Source: CAZDUS01 sp964609375
Lineage (GTDB): Bacteria > Verrucomicrobiota > Kiritimatiellia > CAIKKV01 > CAITUY01
Reading direction: 5' to 3'
DNA length: 40,517 bases
NCBI GenBank assembly: GCA_964609375.1
Contig: CAZSSA010000011.1
Span: 1-40,517, forward strand
The notes below the pieces were generated by a model that was not told where the DNA came from, searched no databases, and was given only the letters and a program-made list of their open reading frames with translations. The translations under genes were made by a program, and so were the position numbers. Positions 22,417 to 30,714 of the stretch are shown here, in pieces; within the stretch, counting starts at the first letter, position 1; every line of letters begins with the position of its first letter.

Positions 22417-23440
22417 AGGCGCTTGTCGATCATTGCGCCGAGAAAAGATACTTGTCGTCAGTCCAAGCTGGCTTGGCGACAGCATTATGATGATGCCAGC
22501 GCTTCTTGACTTGCGCCGACAAGCCGGGGTGCTTCATCTGGCAGTGCTGGCCAAGCCTGCCGTGGCATCGGTCTGGAGGATGTGTAGCGGTGTCGACGAA
22601 GTCATTGTCCTGACGACGGGCATTCGTGGCAGCATCAAGGCTGTTAAGGCGGTCAAGGCCGGGCAATTTGACTTTGCCTATGTGGTTCCCAATTCATTCC
22701 GGGCGGCATTGATTCCTTATTTGGCCAAGGTGCCTGGACGACGTGGTTTTACGGGGCATCAGCGGCGGTGGATGTTAACGGAAAGTATTCCGGTTGTAAT
22801 ATCGGGGACCCCTCATCAATCCCAAGAAGCGTATGACTTATTCGGGATTGCAGCTGGTCCGAAGCGTGAAGAGGTTTTGATAAAACCAGACGAACAGGAC
22901 CGCCAAGACATGATGAGTCGGCTGCAACTGCCGGAGGGGGAAGCGGCGCTGCTGGTGGCCATGTTCCCGGGGGCGGCACGTGGACCCTCGAAGTGTTGGC
23001 CGGAAGAGAGGTTTGCCGAAGTCGGGCGCCGTTTGGCGGGGCGGGGATGCCGGATAGTTTTACTAGGGGCACCGTTGGATCGGGAGTCATGTGAACGTAT
23101 TGCGGGTCAAATTGGAGCAGGGGCGATCAACATGGCGGGAATGACGACGCTGGCCGCGTTGGCCGGATTGCTGTCGCTATGCCGAGTTGTTGTTGCGAAT
23201 GATAGTGGCGGAATGCATTTGGCGGCTGCTGTTGGGACCCGGGTTGTGGCGCTTTACGGGGCGACCGATCCCGAAGTAACCGGGCCGATGGGAAATGGGC
23301 ACTGTGTTTTGATGGCGCCCGGCATCCATCGAGGGCGTGACGTTCCACGTCGTTCCGCGGTCGGGAAGGCGGCCCTGGATGCCATTTCTGCAGATTCCGT
23401 CTATGAGGCGGTCGCTCGGGCGCTTGCGTCGGCAAGATAA
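22385..23440 (+). CDS. waaF: LPS heptosyltransferase II-like (WaaF, GT9)
   Basis: 351 residues from ATG 22385, preceded by AGAGGA inside the lpxK gene. The WaaF start is typical (KILVVSPSWLGDSIMMMPAL), as is the C-terminal site VVANDSGGMHLAAAVG followed by LYGATDPEVTGPMG. The enzyme adds a second heptose to the LPS inner core from ADP-heptose. Overlap with lpxK couples lipid A and core synthesis. The other GT9 gene at 4202 probably adds the first heptose. Confidence 0.88.
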   Translation: MPVSREFASSKGACRSLRREKILVVSPSWLGDSIMMMPALLDLRRQAGVLHLAVLAKPAVASVWRMCSGVDEVIVLTTGIRGSIKAVKAVKAGQFDFAYVVPNSFRAALIPYLAKVPGRRGFTGHQRRWMLTESIPVVISGTPHQSQEAYDLFGIAAGPKREEVLIKPDEQDRQDMMSRLQLPEGEAALLVAMFPGAARGPSKCWPEERFAEVGRRLAGRGCRIVLLGAPLDRESCERIAGQIGAGAINMAGMTTLAALAGLLSLCRVVVANDSGGMHLAAAVGTRVVALYGATDPEVTGPMGNGHCVLMAPGIHRGRDVPRRSAVGKAALDAISADSVYEAVARALASAR

Positions 23441-23491
23441 GAGAAGCGCTGGACACTTTACGCTTCGGCAATGAGCAGGTCACTGTGCCCG

Positions 23492-24949
23492 TTAAGGTCG
23501 CTCAGACATCAAGCTGTGAATGCGATAGCGTCCGGCAATGCGCTGATTGGCGGCTTCGAGATCGTCCGAATCCAGAACGATGTCCGTACCCATGTTTTTG
23601 ATTGTGATTCGGGAGATGCCGCCATCACGTCGACGAATGGCAAAAACATCTTTCAGTGAGGAAACCGGTTGGCTATTGACCTTGGTGACGATGTCATCGC
23701 GAAGGCGCTGATATCCTTTATTAATATCATCTGGCAGGACGCCTGCCAGAATGACGACCCGGTCGCCGGGTTTGTCAGGGAATTGGGCATGCGTCAGGAA
23801 AAGGTTCACAAGGCGCGGGTTATTGGAAATCATCCATCGGTTTCCGGTGGACATTAAATAATCCGCCGTCAACTCACGAAGGAGGAGGCCGCCTTCAACA
23901 AGATACTCCGCCGGAAGTCCTTCGACGTTTTGGGGGATGAGCGAGCGGGAGTCGTTAAAGGCATCCAGGATGACTTCGACATTGATGTGTTGGCGATCCC
24001 TCAGGATGGAGCAGATGATGGTGTCGCCGGGCTGCCGCTTGGCAATGAGGTGTGAGAAGGCCAGCCGGCCAAAGTCAGGATCGAGGTAGTAGCCCTGTGA
24101 ATCGATGTCGCTGCCATCCCAGCGGAGGATGATGTCGCCAGGTGCAAGCACCTTGGAAGCGCCTGATTCCGGTATGAGTTTTAATACCAGAATGCCAATA
24201 TCATTGTCCTTCATGCCGTAGAAACGGCGTTTTGAAGGATCAATGAGAGGTGTCCAGAACACTCCAGCGGCGGCAAATCCGCTATAGGGAGGAGTCGAAG
24301 CGTCGTCCACGAAGCGTTTGAGGAGAAAGGCGGGAAGCGCCTGGGTAATCTGGCTTGTGACATCATAGCGGATGGCAATGCCGACCAGACGGTTATCGAT
24401 AAAGACTGGCGCACCGGATCGATCCAGTTTCAAATCGGACAGGATGCTGAATGTCAACACGGAGTGAGGTAAAGTGGGGAGGGGAGACACGGCGGTCTCG
24501 GTGATGCGGCCTTCCCCGGTCTGGATTTGTCCGGCATCGTCGAATTGAGCCAAGGTGACTTTGGCGTTTCGTGTGGTTTTTCCGTCCCAGAGGACAGGGA
24601 TGAAAGTGGATTCAAATTCCTGTGGTATTTTGAGAAGGGCGGCGTTGATACGCGGATCCGCCTTGATGATCCTGGCTGTGATTTTGTTTGGTTGACCCGG
24701 GCGGCGGATTTCCACGAGTGTGGCATTACGGACGGTATCCTCGGTGGTGACAATTCGACCCGGTGCGATTACGACGCCATAACTGGATCGCAAGGAGGGG
24801 CGTTCGTTTCGCCATGGCAGGCGAGGGTCCTGGCGTTGGGCAGTGACGAGAACTTCAACGATACCATTCTCGAATCCGTTGGTGAAACCGGCTGCATTGA
24901 GTGTTAACCAAAGGGTCAGGGTGAGGAACATCAGGGTATAGCGAGTCAT
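23492..24949 (-). CDS. Trypsin-like/PDZ protein with degenerate active site
   Basis: 485 residues, signal peptide at residues 1-20, homologous along its length to the preceding protease gene. In the chymotrypsin-like domain the catalytic His is replaced by Asp (RIVTTEDTV, D71) and the catalytic Asp by Asn (RINAALL, N102), while the Ser remains in LDRSGAPV (S178). A PDZ region (about 225-330) and a C-terminal domain with a second PDZ-like segment follow. It is probably inactive as a protease and may bind substrates or control its partner. ATG 24949 overlaps the stop of the active protease by 4 bp, so the two are made together. Confidence 0.85.
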   Translation of the reverse strand: MTRYTLMFLTLTLWLTLNAAGFTNGFENGIVEVLVTAQRQDPRLPWRNERPSLRSSYGVVIAPGRIVTTEDTVRNATLVEIRRPGQPNKITARIIKADPRINAALLKIPQEFESTFIPVLWDGKTTRNAKVTLAQFDDAGQIQTGEGRITETAVSPLPTLPHSVLTFSILSDLKLDRSGAPVFIDNRLVGIAIRYDVTSQITQALPAFLLKRFVDDASTPPYSGFAAAGVFWTPLIDPSKRRFYGMKDNDIGILVLKLIPESGASKVLAPGDIILRWDGSDIDSQGYYLDPDFGRLAFSHLIAKRQPGDTIICSILRDRQHINVEVILDAFNDSRSLIPQNVEGLPAEYLVEGGLLLRELTADYLMSTGNRWMISNNPRLVNLFLTHAQFPDKPGDRVVILAGVLPDDINKGYQRLRDDIVTKVNSQPVSSLKDVFAIRRRDGGISRITIKNMGTDIVLDSDDLEAANQRIAGRYRIHSLMSERP

Positions 24950-26430
24950 GGCCGGTTCTCCATACGCACATATCCGCCGGAAGGAATATTGTAACGGTTC
25001 AGGATTTCCTTATCCGCCAGTTCAGCGGCGGCGGCATCGAGAATCAGAGGGTTATCGTGACCTTCGAACGTAATGACATGAAAACCGTTTGATGGGGTTG
25101 CAAGTGCGACTGGAATGTCGGGCATTGATCGGATGGTTTTGCCGTTGATGGAATGAATAATCTGATTAATGAATCCATCACAATAGGTGTTAACCGGGTG
25201 TGGGAGGCGAGTGATGAGGACGATGAACGAGTTGCGACCCTTATACAGTTCGTCCATTTTGGCGAACTCCGAGTAATAAAGCAACTGCTGTGCAGACGGT
25301 GTGTTGATTTCGGATCCAAGAGTGAGGAGATAACCACGGCTAAGAGGGGAGAATGCGAGCCCGCCGACGATCCAGTATTCTGGTTTCAGGTCATAGGTTT
25401 GGCGAAAGATGAATTGATCGGTTATTTTCTTGAGCGGGACGGCGATTTGCCTGGGCTCCCCGTTCCGGATAATGGAGAACACAACCTTGTCGCCGCACTG
25501 TTTGCGTTCAACCAGTTCGGTATATTCCACGGTGTTGCCATCGTAGGAAGTCGAGCCATCGTTGGCGATGGAGACTCCGTCTATGGCCGTCAGCACATCA
25601 CGATCCAAAAGGAGGCCATTGGCGGCGCCGAAAGGATCAACATACGTGACGACAACTCCTGTTTGACGGTCGGTTAAGCGGAGGTCTTTTCGCATGGCTG
25701 GATTTGTCAGTTCGAGATCTTGAACGCCGAGTTCCGGATAGCCGTCATAGGTGCCGTCGCGGACGTCGTCGAGAAAGTGCTGGATGACTGGCAGAGGGAT
25801 TGAATAGCCGATGCTTTGGGAGCCCATGATGCCCTGAAAGGCGAGGCCAATGACCTTGCTCTTGAAGAGGACTGGACCGCCGCTATTACCGGGGTTTATG
25901 GCGGCATCGACTTGGAGGACGAGATGTGAATCCACGGTGCTATGCGTATAGAGACCATAGTCGATCCGTGATACGACGCCTTTGGTGAGCGAAAGGCGGT
26001 CTCCACCCATTGGGTAGCCGAGGACAAGGACCTCGTCGTTCAGGCCGGGGAGGGAAGTGCCCAGTGCCAGGGGGCGAGAGTTTTCGAAGAATCGGGGATC
26101 GATGACTTCCAGTATGGCGAGATCGCAATCATGAGCGGCGAAGGCGACTTTGGCGGGATAACGACGCGTGTCGCCTTCGCGTTGGACCTCGATAAAGCGC
26201 GTATCGGAGACGACATGGGCATTGGTGAGGATGCGTTTGCCGGGTAGTATATAGCCGGATCCATTGCCGCCACCGGCGCTACCTGCCTGCCAGGGTTGTT
26301 GAAAGTCATCCCGTTGCACGGTGACGTGAATTTTGACCACGGATTGTCGCAGGTGGTCCAGACTGGCCAATGCCATGCTTGGAATGACCATTGCCAGAAA
26401 GATAAACAGGCATTTCGGGTTTGTGTTCAT
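24946..26430 (-). CDS. DegP/HtrA-like exported serine protease with PDZ domain
   Basis: 494 residues from ATG 26430; signal peptide at 1-22 (FIFLAMVIPSMALA). The complete triad is H72 (LTNAHVV), D103 (DCDLAIL) and S183 (NPGNSGGP), typical of the S1C family. A PDZ domain follows (about 230-330, with AANGLLLDRDVLTAIDGV), then a further domain with a PDZ-like end. It probably acts in periplasmic protein quality control or processing. GGAAAC lies upstream of the start. Coupled to a paralogue that has lost the triad. Confidence 0.9.
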   Translation of the reverse strand: MNTNPKCLFIFLAMVIPSMALASLDHLRQSVVKIHVTVQRDDFQQPWQAGSAGGGNGSGYILPGKRILTNAHVVSDTRFIEVQREGDTRRYPAKVAFAAHDCDLAILEVIDPRFFENSRPLALGTSLPGLNDEVLVLGYPMGGDRLSLTKGVVSRIDYGLYTHSTVDSHLVLQVDAAINPGNSGGPVLFKSKVIGLAFQGIMGSQSIGYSIPLPVIQHFLDDVRDGTYDGYPELGVQDLELTNPAMRKDLRLTDRQTGVVVTYVDPFGAANGLLLDRDVLTAIDGVSIANDGSTSYDGNTVEYTELVERKQCGDKVVFSIIRNGEPRQIAVPLKKITDQFIFRQTYDLKPEYWIVGGLAFSPLSRGYLLTLGSEINTPSAQQLLYYSEFAKMDELYKGRNSFIVLITRLPHPVNTYCDGFINQIIHSINGKTIRSMPDIPVALATPSNGFHVITFEGHDNPLILDAAAAELADKEILNRYNIPSGGYVRMENRP

Positions 26431-26492
26431 GCAGGTTTCCGTTAATCTTGCGAAACGTAGAAGTAAAGCACTGTAAAGTTGTGAATACAATC

Positions 26493-26870
26493 ATGAACAC
26501 ACGACCTGAAAAGACGGCGAGTACACGAGGAGCGGTGCCCGGGACAACCCCATCAAAGTGGGCAGGGGTGGGGCCGGTTTTCTTGTCGGCCTTGGTTTAT
26601 CCTGGTGCCGGGCAATTGGTTCAACGCCGCTGGGTGGCTGGAGTTGGATATGCGCTTCTGTTTAGCGGGGCCTTTGGTTGGTTGCTGTGGCGATTTTTTG
26701 GCGTCATCAAGCTGTTGTACACGACGGCTGATTTCAGCAAGGGCGCTGGAGACGCACCGTCGCTGGGGGCGATTGGTTGGCCTTTTGTTGTGTCGATGTT
26801 GGTTTGGCTTGCGAACCTGATTGATACGGCAATAGGGAATCGCCTTCCGGGATCACGTGCCCGGCAATAG
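26493..26870 (+). CDS. Small membrane protein of unknown function
   Basis: 125 residues from ATG 26493. Two or three hydrophobic segments: one begins VFLSALVYPGAGQLVQ, the next is GYALLFSGAFGWLLWRFFG, and the last is WPFVVSMLVWLANLIDTA. The first resembles the short TM2-like proteins with a GxGQ turn. It is divergent from the protease gene across 62 bp and its 3' end overlaps the ycgN-like gene on the other strand by 137 bp. Function unknown. Confidence 0.65.
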   Translation: MNTRPEKTASTRGAVPGTTPSKWAGVGPVFLSALVYPGAGQLVQRRWVAGVGYALLFSGAFGWLLWRFFGVIKLLYTTADFSKGAGDAPSLGAIGWPFVVSMLVWLANLIDTAIGNRLPGSRARQ

Positions 26871-27237
26871 ACATGCCTGCCTTGACGGTGGATTTTGAAT
26901 TACCCGTTATCAAAGGGTGCCATGACGGCAAGTCGCCGCCCTCCATCCATAGCCGATAAGCGCAGCTTTTCGGAAGCCACTTGAAGGTGGCTTTGGGGGC
27001 GCCATAGAGGTCAATGCATTCGGGGACTCGTTGTTTGCGATGCTGATAACAGCGGCACTGGGCGGTATGAATGCTGAGGTGGCGGCAGGCCAGGTTTGTG
27101 TATTGCGCTTGGCGTGAGGCCGGGGTAATAAATTTAATGACGCAGCAACGTCCGCAGCGGGCGCAGAGCGAATCCCATTCCGAGCGGGTCAAGTCCTGCC
27201 GCGATTTTGTTTTCCAGAATTTATCGGGCTGTTTCAT
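26734..27237 (-). CDS. YcgN-like (UPF0260) cysteine-cluster protein
   Basis: 167 residues matching the E. coli YcgN pattern from the first residues: FWKTKSRQDLTRSEWDSLCA, RCGRCC, then NLACRHLSIHTAQCRCY, a conserved segment around PECIDL, and WLPKSCAYRLWMEGGDLPSW followed by HPLITG. The CxxCGxCC cluster is of the YkgJ zinc/iron type. Function unknown. The C-terminal 40 residues are not conserved and overlap the opposite gene. The ATG lies directly after the T-run of the upstream terminator, so it depends on read-through or on an unseen promoter. Confidence 0.85.
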   Translation of the reverse strand: MKQPDKFWKTKSRQDLTRSEWDSLCARCGRCCVIKFITPASRQAQYTNLACRHLSIHTAQCRCYQHRKQRVPECIDLYGAPKATFKWLPKSCAYRLWMEGGDLPSWHPLITGNSKSTVKAGMSIAGHVIPEGDSLLPYQSGSQAKPTSTQQKANQSPPATVRLQRPC

Positions 27238-27278
27238 AAAAAGGTCAGGGCACGCTCGCCAATGCGCGCGTGCCCTGA
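27238..27278 (-). terminator. Rho-independent terminator of the RRM gene
   Basis: A perfect 11-bp stem TCAGGGCACGC (27245-27255) / GCGTGCCCTGA (27268-27278) with a 12-base loop is followed on the minus strand by CC and TTTTT (27242-27238). It ends the RRM transcript 50 bases after its stop codon and abuts the ycgN-like start codon. Confidence 0.8.
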
Positions 27279-27326
27279 TTGATCCGGATTACCTGGCGTT
27301 AACGCCGGGTAATGGATGCGATAAGC

Positions 27327-27725
27327 TTAGCGACGTCCGCCGCCGCCGAAGCCGCCACGGCTACCGCCGCTGCCACCACGACTGCCACCACGGCCGCCAC
27401 CGAAATCCCCACCGCGTCCGCCGCCGCCACCGCCGCCAAAGCCGCCACGGCTGCCGCCACCGCCGCCTTCACGAGGGGCCATCGGGCGAGCTTCGTTGAC
27501 GATCATGGCGCGACCTTCCAGGTCATGGCCGTTCAGCGCGGCGATCGCCGCCTGGGCTTCTTCATCTGTTCCCATCTCGACAAATCCGAACCCCTTGGCG
27601 CGACCTGTCATACGATCGGTGATGATGTCAGCACTGGCGACCTTGCCATAAGCGGAAAACATGCGCTCCAACACATCCGTTGTGACGCTGTAATCCAAGT
27701 TACCCACATACAGTTTCTTACCCAT
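27327..27725 (-). CDS. Glycine-rich RRM RNA-binding protein
   Basis: 132 residues. One RRM domain at 1-82 has RNP2 (LYVGNLDY, residues 5-12) and RNP1 (KGFGFVEM). A Gly/Arg/Ser tail with FGGGGG and GGSRGG repeats follows. Such proteins are cold-inducible RNA chaperones in cyanobacteria and many other bacteria. GGAG lies 9 bases before ATG 27725. The tail DNA is low-complexity and GC-rich, so sequence errors or length variation are likely there. Confidence 0.95.
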   Translation of the reverse strand: MGKKLYVGNLDYSVTTDVLERMFSAYGKVASADIITDRMTGRAKGFGFVEMGTDEEAQAAIAALNGHDLEGRAMIVNEARPMAPREGGGGGSRGGFGGGGGGGRGGDFGGGRGGSRGGSGGSRGGFGGGGRR

Positions 27726-27930
27726 CTCTTGACTCTCCGTTTGCTTATCCCATTACTGGATCCACGCTATACACTTTCCGGATCCCATAGAAAGGGGCTT
27801 CTCCTTGAAACCCTTGCAAGAGGAAGATCGAATCACTGATGGGGGATCATGCTGTTCACGTCACCGTTTCAGTTGTCGTCAACCAACTTTGGGTACGAAT
27901 TGTAGAGAGGGGGGGGCGTAATGTACAGAG
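27726..27930 (-). promoter_or_regulatory. Upstream region of the RRM gene
   Basis: 205 bp without a gene. It should hold the RRM promoter and leader. GGATCC occurs twice 16 bp apart (27757-27785 region) and could pair as a hairpin in the leader. TTGACG is visible on the minus strand near 27880, but no matching -10 stands out. Near the far end, TTTTTGGGCAT is repeated in the last codons of the next gene. Confidence 0.3.
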
Positions 27931-28746
27931 TTATTTTGATGTTTTTTGGGCATTTTTTTGGGCATTAAGCCATGCTGATTCCAACGTCTTCAGGGAAGTG
28001 GCAATGTCAGGGTAAATTGAGGCCAGTGCCTCAGTCGTAGACTTCCCGTCCCGTAATGCCCTGCAGAACCGGCCAAACTTATCGCTTCCGTGCTGAGTGA
28101 TCAGGAAACTGACAAGACTGGCGCACTCGGCATAATATAGTTTTACGTATTCTGATCGGTTTTCTTTCCGGATGTCCATCGTGAGAAGTGTTTCCAGAGG
28201 AATGCATTCGGGCTCATGCGCCATAAGCAAGGCTTGTCCGCGACCTGTCTGTTCCCATTGAGCGACCCCTTCTGCCAGCCAATGAGGGAGACGTTCAGGC
28301 CCAATGAATTCTGCCAGAATGAGATGCGCCATTTCGTGCGGCAGAACGCTTTTAAGGAAATGTTCCTCGTCGTCTCGAGAGCCTGCTATTTCGTGGCGGG
28401 ACGCACTTGCCCGTCCGATGGCCCATGCCGGGGCATTGGATTGCGTCCTGAAGTCTTTGGCTGTGGGATAGATGATGATGCGAGCCCGGTTCTCCCACAA
28501 CCAGAACCCTTTGAACCGTGTGAATCCAAGATCGGTGGTGATGGTTTGATAAAATTGTTCGGCGTGGCGTGATACTTTTTCGGCGAAGGCTTGGTCGCCC
28601 GTGTGCAGGACCCGGAAGTGCTGGGATTTAATTTCCATCCACGCGGGAGGGTCGAGTGCGAGGCAAGGGGTGGCCAGAATGGTGATGCCAATGATAAGGA
28701 ACCAAGCGTGGTGTCTGGTGAACAAGTTGTGGGTGGGCGTTGTCAT
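27931..28746 (-). CDS. Exported MA-type metallopeptidase (HExxH)
   Basis: 271 residues, with a signal peptide to about residue 30 (FLIIGITILATPCLA). The zinc motif HEMAH (H137-H141) is followed by E159 in LAEGVAQW, the gluzincin third ligand, as in the peptidase MA-like (DUF1570-type) family. The N-terminal part (IKSQHFRVLHTGD) is the usual beta start of these proteins. Substrate unknown; probably periplasmic. ATG 28746 overlaps the mtaB stop by 4 bp. Confidence 0.85.
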   Translation of the reverse strand: MTTPTHNLFTRHHAWFLIIGITILATPCLALDPPAWMEIKSQHFRVLHTGDQAFAEKVSRHAEQFYQTITTDLGFTRFKGFWLWENRARIIIYPTAKDFRTQSNAPAWAIGRASASRHEIAGSRDDEEHFLKSVLPHEMAHLILAEFIGPERLPHWLAEGVAQWEQTGRGQALLMAHEPECIPLETLLTMDIRKENRSEYVKLYYAECASLVSFLITQHGSDKFGRFCRALRDGKSTTEALASIYPDIATSLKTLESAWLNAQKNAQKTSK

Positions 28747-30056
28747 GCGGCTGGCTTTTGGGTTGAATGGGCAGAACCCATTAGTTGGGAATTCGATATT
28801 CGGTCGACCGTAAAGTTAACCAGGTCTCCAATCCTGGCATCGGGGGCATTTACCTTGGCGTCAAGATATTCCGCTGTCCATCCCCAGGCTACGCCACTTG
28901 CATCAATCTTTTCGACAAGAATGGCGGCATCTCGCCCTTGAAACGTTTGAGCGAACTGAGCCCGTTTGGATTTCGCGATGTCCATCAGAATTCCGACACG
29001 TTCTTTTTTGACAGCATCGTGAACCTGGTGCGGCATGGCGTCGGCACGAGTGCCCGGTCGCCGACTATAGGGGAAAACGTGGATGTTGCTGAAGGGAAGA
29101 GCATGGACCAAGCGCAGGGTGTTCTCAAACGCGCTATCATCCTCACCCGGGAACCCCACGATGACATCGGTTCCGAGGCCAACGCCGGGAAGGTAAGAGG
29201 CTATGTCGGCAAGCACCCGGTGGAAGGTGTCGGAGTTGTAGCGGCGCCCCATGGATGCCAGAATGCGATCATCACCGCTTTGCAGTGGGAGGTGGAGGAA
29301 GCGACAAAGTTTTAATGACGTGCCCATAAATTGCATGATTATCTTTTCAGCGGTCGTCAATTCCACGGAGCCAAGCCGGAATCGCCCGACTTCCGGGATG
29401 GATTCAATGGCGGGAAGCAGGGTTGCAAGCGTATCGCTGGCGTTTTGATAGCGACCGAGGTTGGCTCCGGTCAGGATGAGTTCGCGGAAGCCCGTGCAGG
29501 CGGCATGGCGTGCTTCCTTGACGATGTCAGGCAAAGGGCGACTATGAGGGAGGCCGCGGGCGGCAGGCACAATGCAGTAGGCGCACTTAAAATCGCAACC
29601 ATCTTGAATCTTAATGAAGGCGCGTTTGGTTTCGAAGAAGGGAGCGGCGTTTGCGGTATTGGGCGGTGGCGAAGGGAATCGATCAGGGTGAAGCGAGTGA
29701 AGCAGGTGAGGGAGAGCCATTTTTCCGCTTTGCCCGATGATCAGATCAGCGGTGTTTTCGATGAGAGAGCCTTCCATGGTTTCGACGGGGCATCCGGTGA
29801 GGATGACAATGGCGTCGGGGTTGGCCCGTTTAGCGCGACGAGCGGACTGGAGGCTTTCGCTTTCAGCGGCCTGGGTGATGGCGCAGCCGTGGATAACCGC
29901 TACGTCGCAGGGGGCTCCAAAGTCGACGGGGGTATAGCCGGCGGCGGTAAAGCGGCCGGTGATGGCGGCGGTTTCTGCCTGATTAAGCCGGCAGCCGATC
30001 GTTTTGAAGGCCACGGTTTTGGAGCGAATAGCAGGAGACTGATGAGTGACTGGCAT
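28743..30056 (-). CDS. mtaB: tRNA t6A37 methylthiotransferase (MtaB-like radical SAM)
   Basis: 437 residues. Adds a methylthio group to t6A at position 37 of ANN-decoding tRNAs. The N-terminal MTTase domain has three cluster cysteines: C22 (TIGCRLNQAE), C58 (HGCAIT) and C89 (TGCPVE). The radical SAM motif is C154, C158, C161 (CDFKCAYC), and a C-terminal TRAM-like region follows. The GCRLNQAE start places it with MtaB (YqeV) rather than MiaB or RimO. Coupled to the metallopeptidase by ATGA. Confidence 0.92.
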   Translation of the reverse strand: MPVTHQSPAIRSKTVAFKTIGCRLNQAETAAITGRFTAAGYTPVDFGAPCDVAVIHGCAITQAAESESLQSARRAKRANPDAIVILTGCPVETMEGSLIENTADLIIGQSGKMALPHLLHSLHPDRFPSPPPNTANAAPFFETKRAFIKIQDGCDFKCAYCIVPAARGLPHSRPLPDIVKEARHAACTGFRELILTGANLGRYQNASDTLATLLPAIESIPEVGRFRLGSVELTTAEKIIMQFMGTSLKLCRFLHLPLQSGDDRILASMGRRYNSDTFHRVLADIASYLPGVGLGTDVIVGFPGEDDSAFENTLRLVHALPFSNIHVFPYSRRPGTRADAMPHQVHDAVKKERVGILMDIAKSKRAQFAQTFQGRDAAILVEKIDASGVAWGWTAEYLDAKVNAPDARIGDLVNFTVDRISNSQLMGSAHSTQKPAA

Positions 30057-30065
30057 GGGAGTGGG

Positions 30066-30599
30066 TCACCCCTGTTGTTGCCATTTTTGGGCGAGGCGCA
30101 TCAATTTTTTTACCAAGGGGGTTTTTGCGAGTGTGTAGGCGTTCCGATTGTTGGCAAACCGGCGGGCAAGTTTTTGTTTCGTCTGACTGTAGTATTCGGC
30201 GGCGGACGGATGGGTGCGGAGGAAATCGCGAAAGAGGATCCAGTCATTCCAATGACGGGTGTCTGGTGTGACCAAGTGAAGGTGATGGGTTGCCGGGGAG
30301 CCCCGGACGAAGAAATGTCGACCAGGCAGTCCAAACTCTCCTTTATAATGATAGCCTGCGGACTCCAGCAGGGTGATCCAAGTCTTGAGGGATCGGAAGG
30401 AAGGGGTCTGGATAGCCATATCGATAATAGGTTTGGCATCCAATCCGGGAATGGCAGTGCTGCCGATGTGTTCGATCAGATATCTGTGCGATTCGAGTTT
30501 GCCGGCTAGCCGTCTTTTTTCAGCGCTGAACTTGCGTTTCCAAACTCTGGAGTAGGGTGCAAGTTTGACGACGCCTTCCTTGAGTCCGATTCCTGTCAT
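30066..30599 (-). CDS. GrpB/UPF0157 family protein
   Basis: 177 residues from ATG 30599. The family pattern is clear: LAPYSRVWKRKFSAEKRRLA, IEHIGSTAIPGLDAKPIIDM, and GSPATHHLHLVTP. The fold is nucleotidyltransferase-like and the GSTAIPGLxAKP segment holds the usual Gly-Ser motif; biochemical role is unclear. Nine bp upstream of mtaB on the same strand, so probably one transcript. Confidence 0.88.
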   Translation of the reverse strand: MTGIGLKEGVVKLAPYSRVWKRKFSAEKRRLAGKLESHRYLIEHIGSTAIPGLDAKPIIDMAIQTPSFRSLKTWITLLESAGYHYKGEFGLPGRHFFVRGSPATHHLHLVTPDTRHWNDWILFRDFLRTHPSAAEYYSQTKQKLARRFANNRNAYTLAKTPLVKKLMRLAQKWQQQG

Positions 30600-30714
30600 T
30601 GTTGATTCCGGAGAAGGATTTGTATTATTGGCCTTGGTCCAGTACTGGCGTGGACGAGGTCCGTTCAATTCACGGAAATAGACGGATTGCCATATGCCGA
30701 GTTGACGAAGGATA

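Noticed and set aside
27327..27480. Possible CRISPR or tandem-repeat array
   Set aside because: The repetition is the codon pattern of the Gly/Arg-rich tail of the RRM protein, with no spacers.
29331..30509. 392-codon plus-strand ORF
   Set aside because: Antisense shadow of mtaB and the GrpB-like gene, both with clear motifs.
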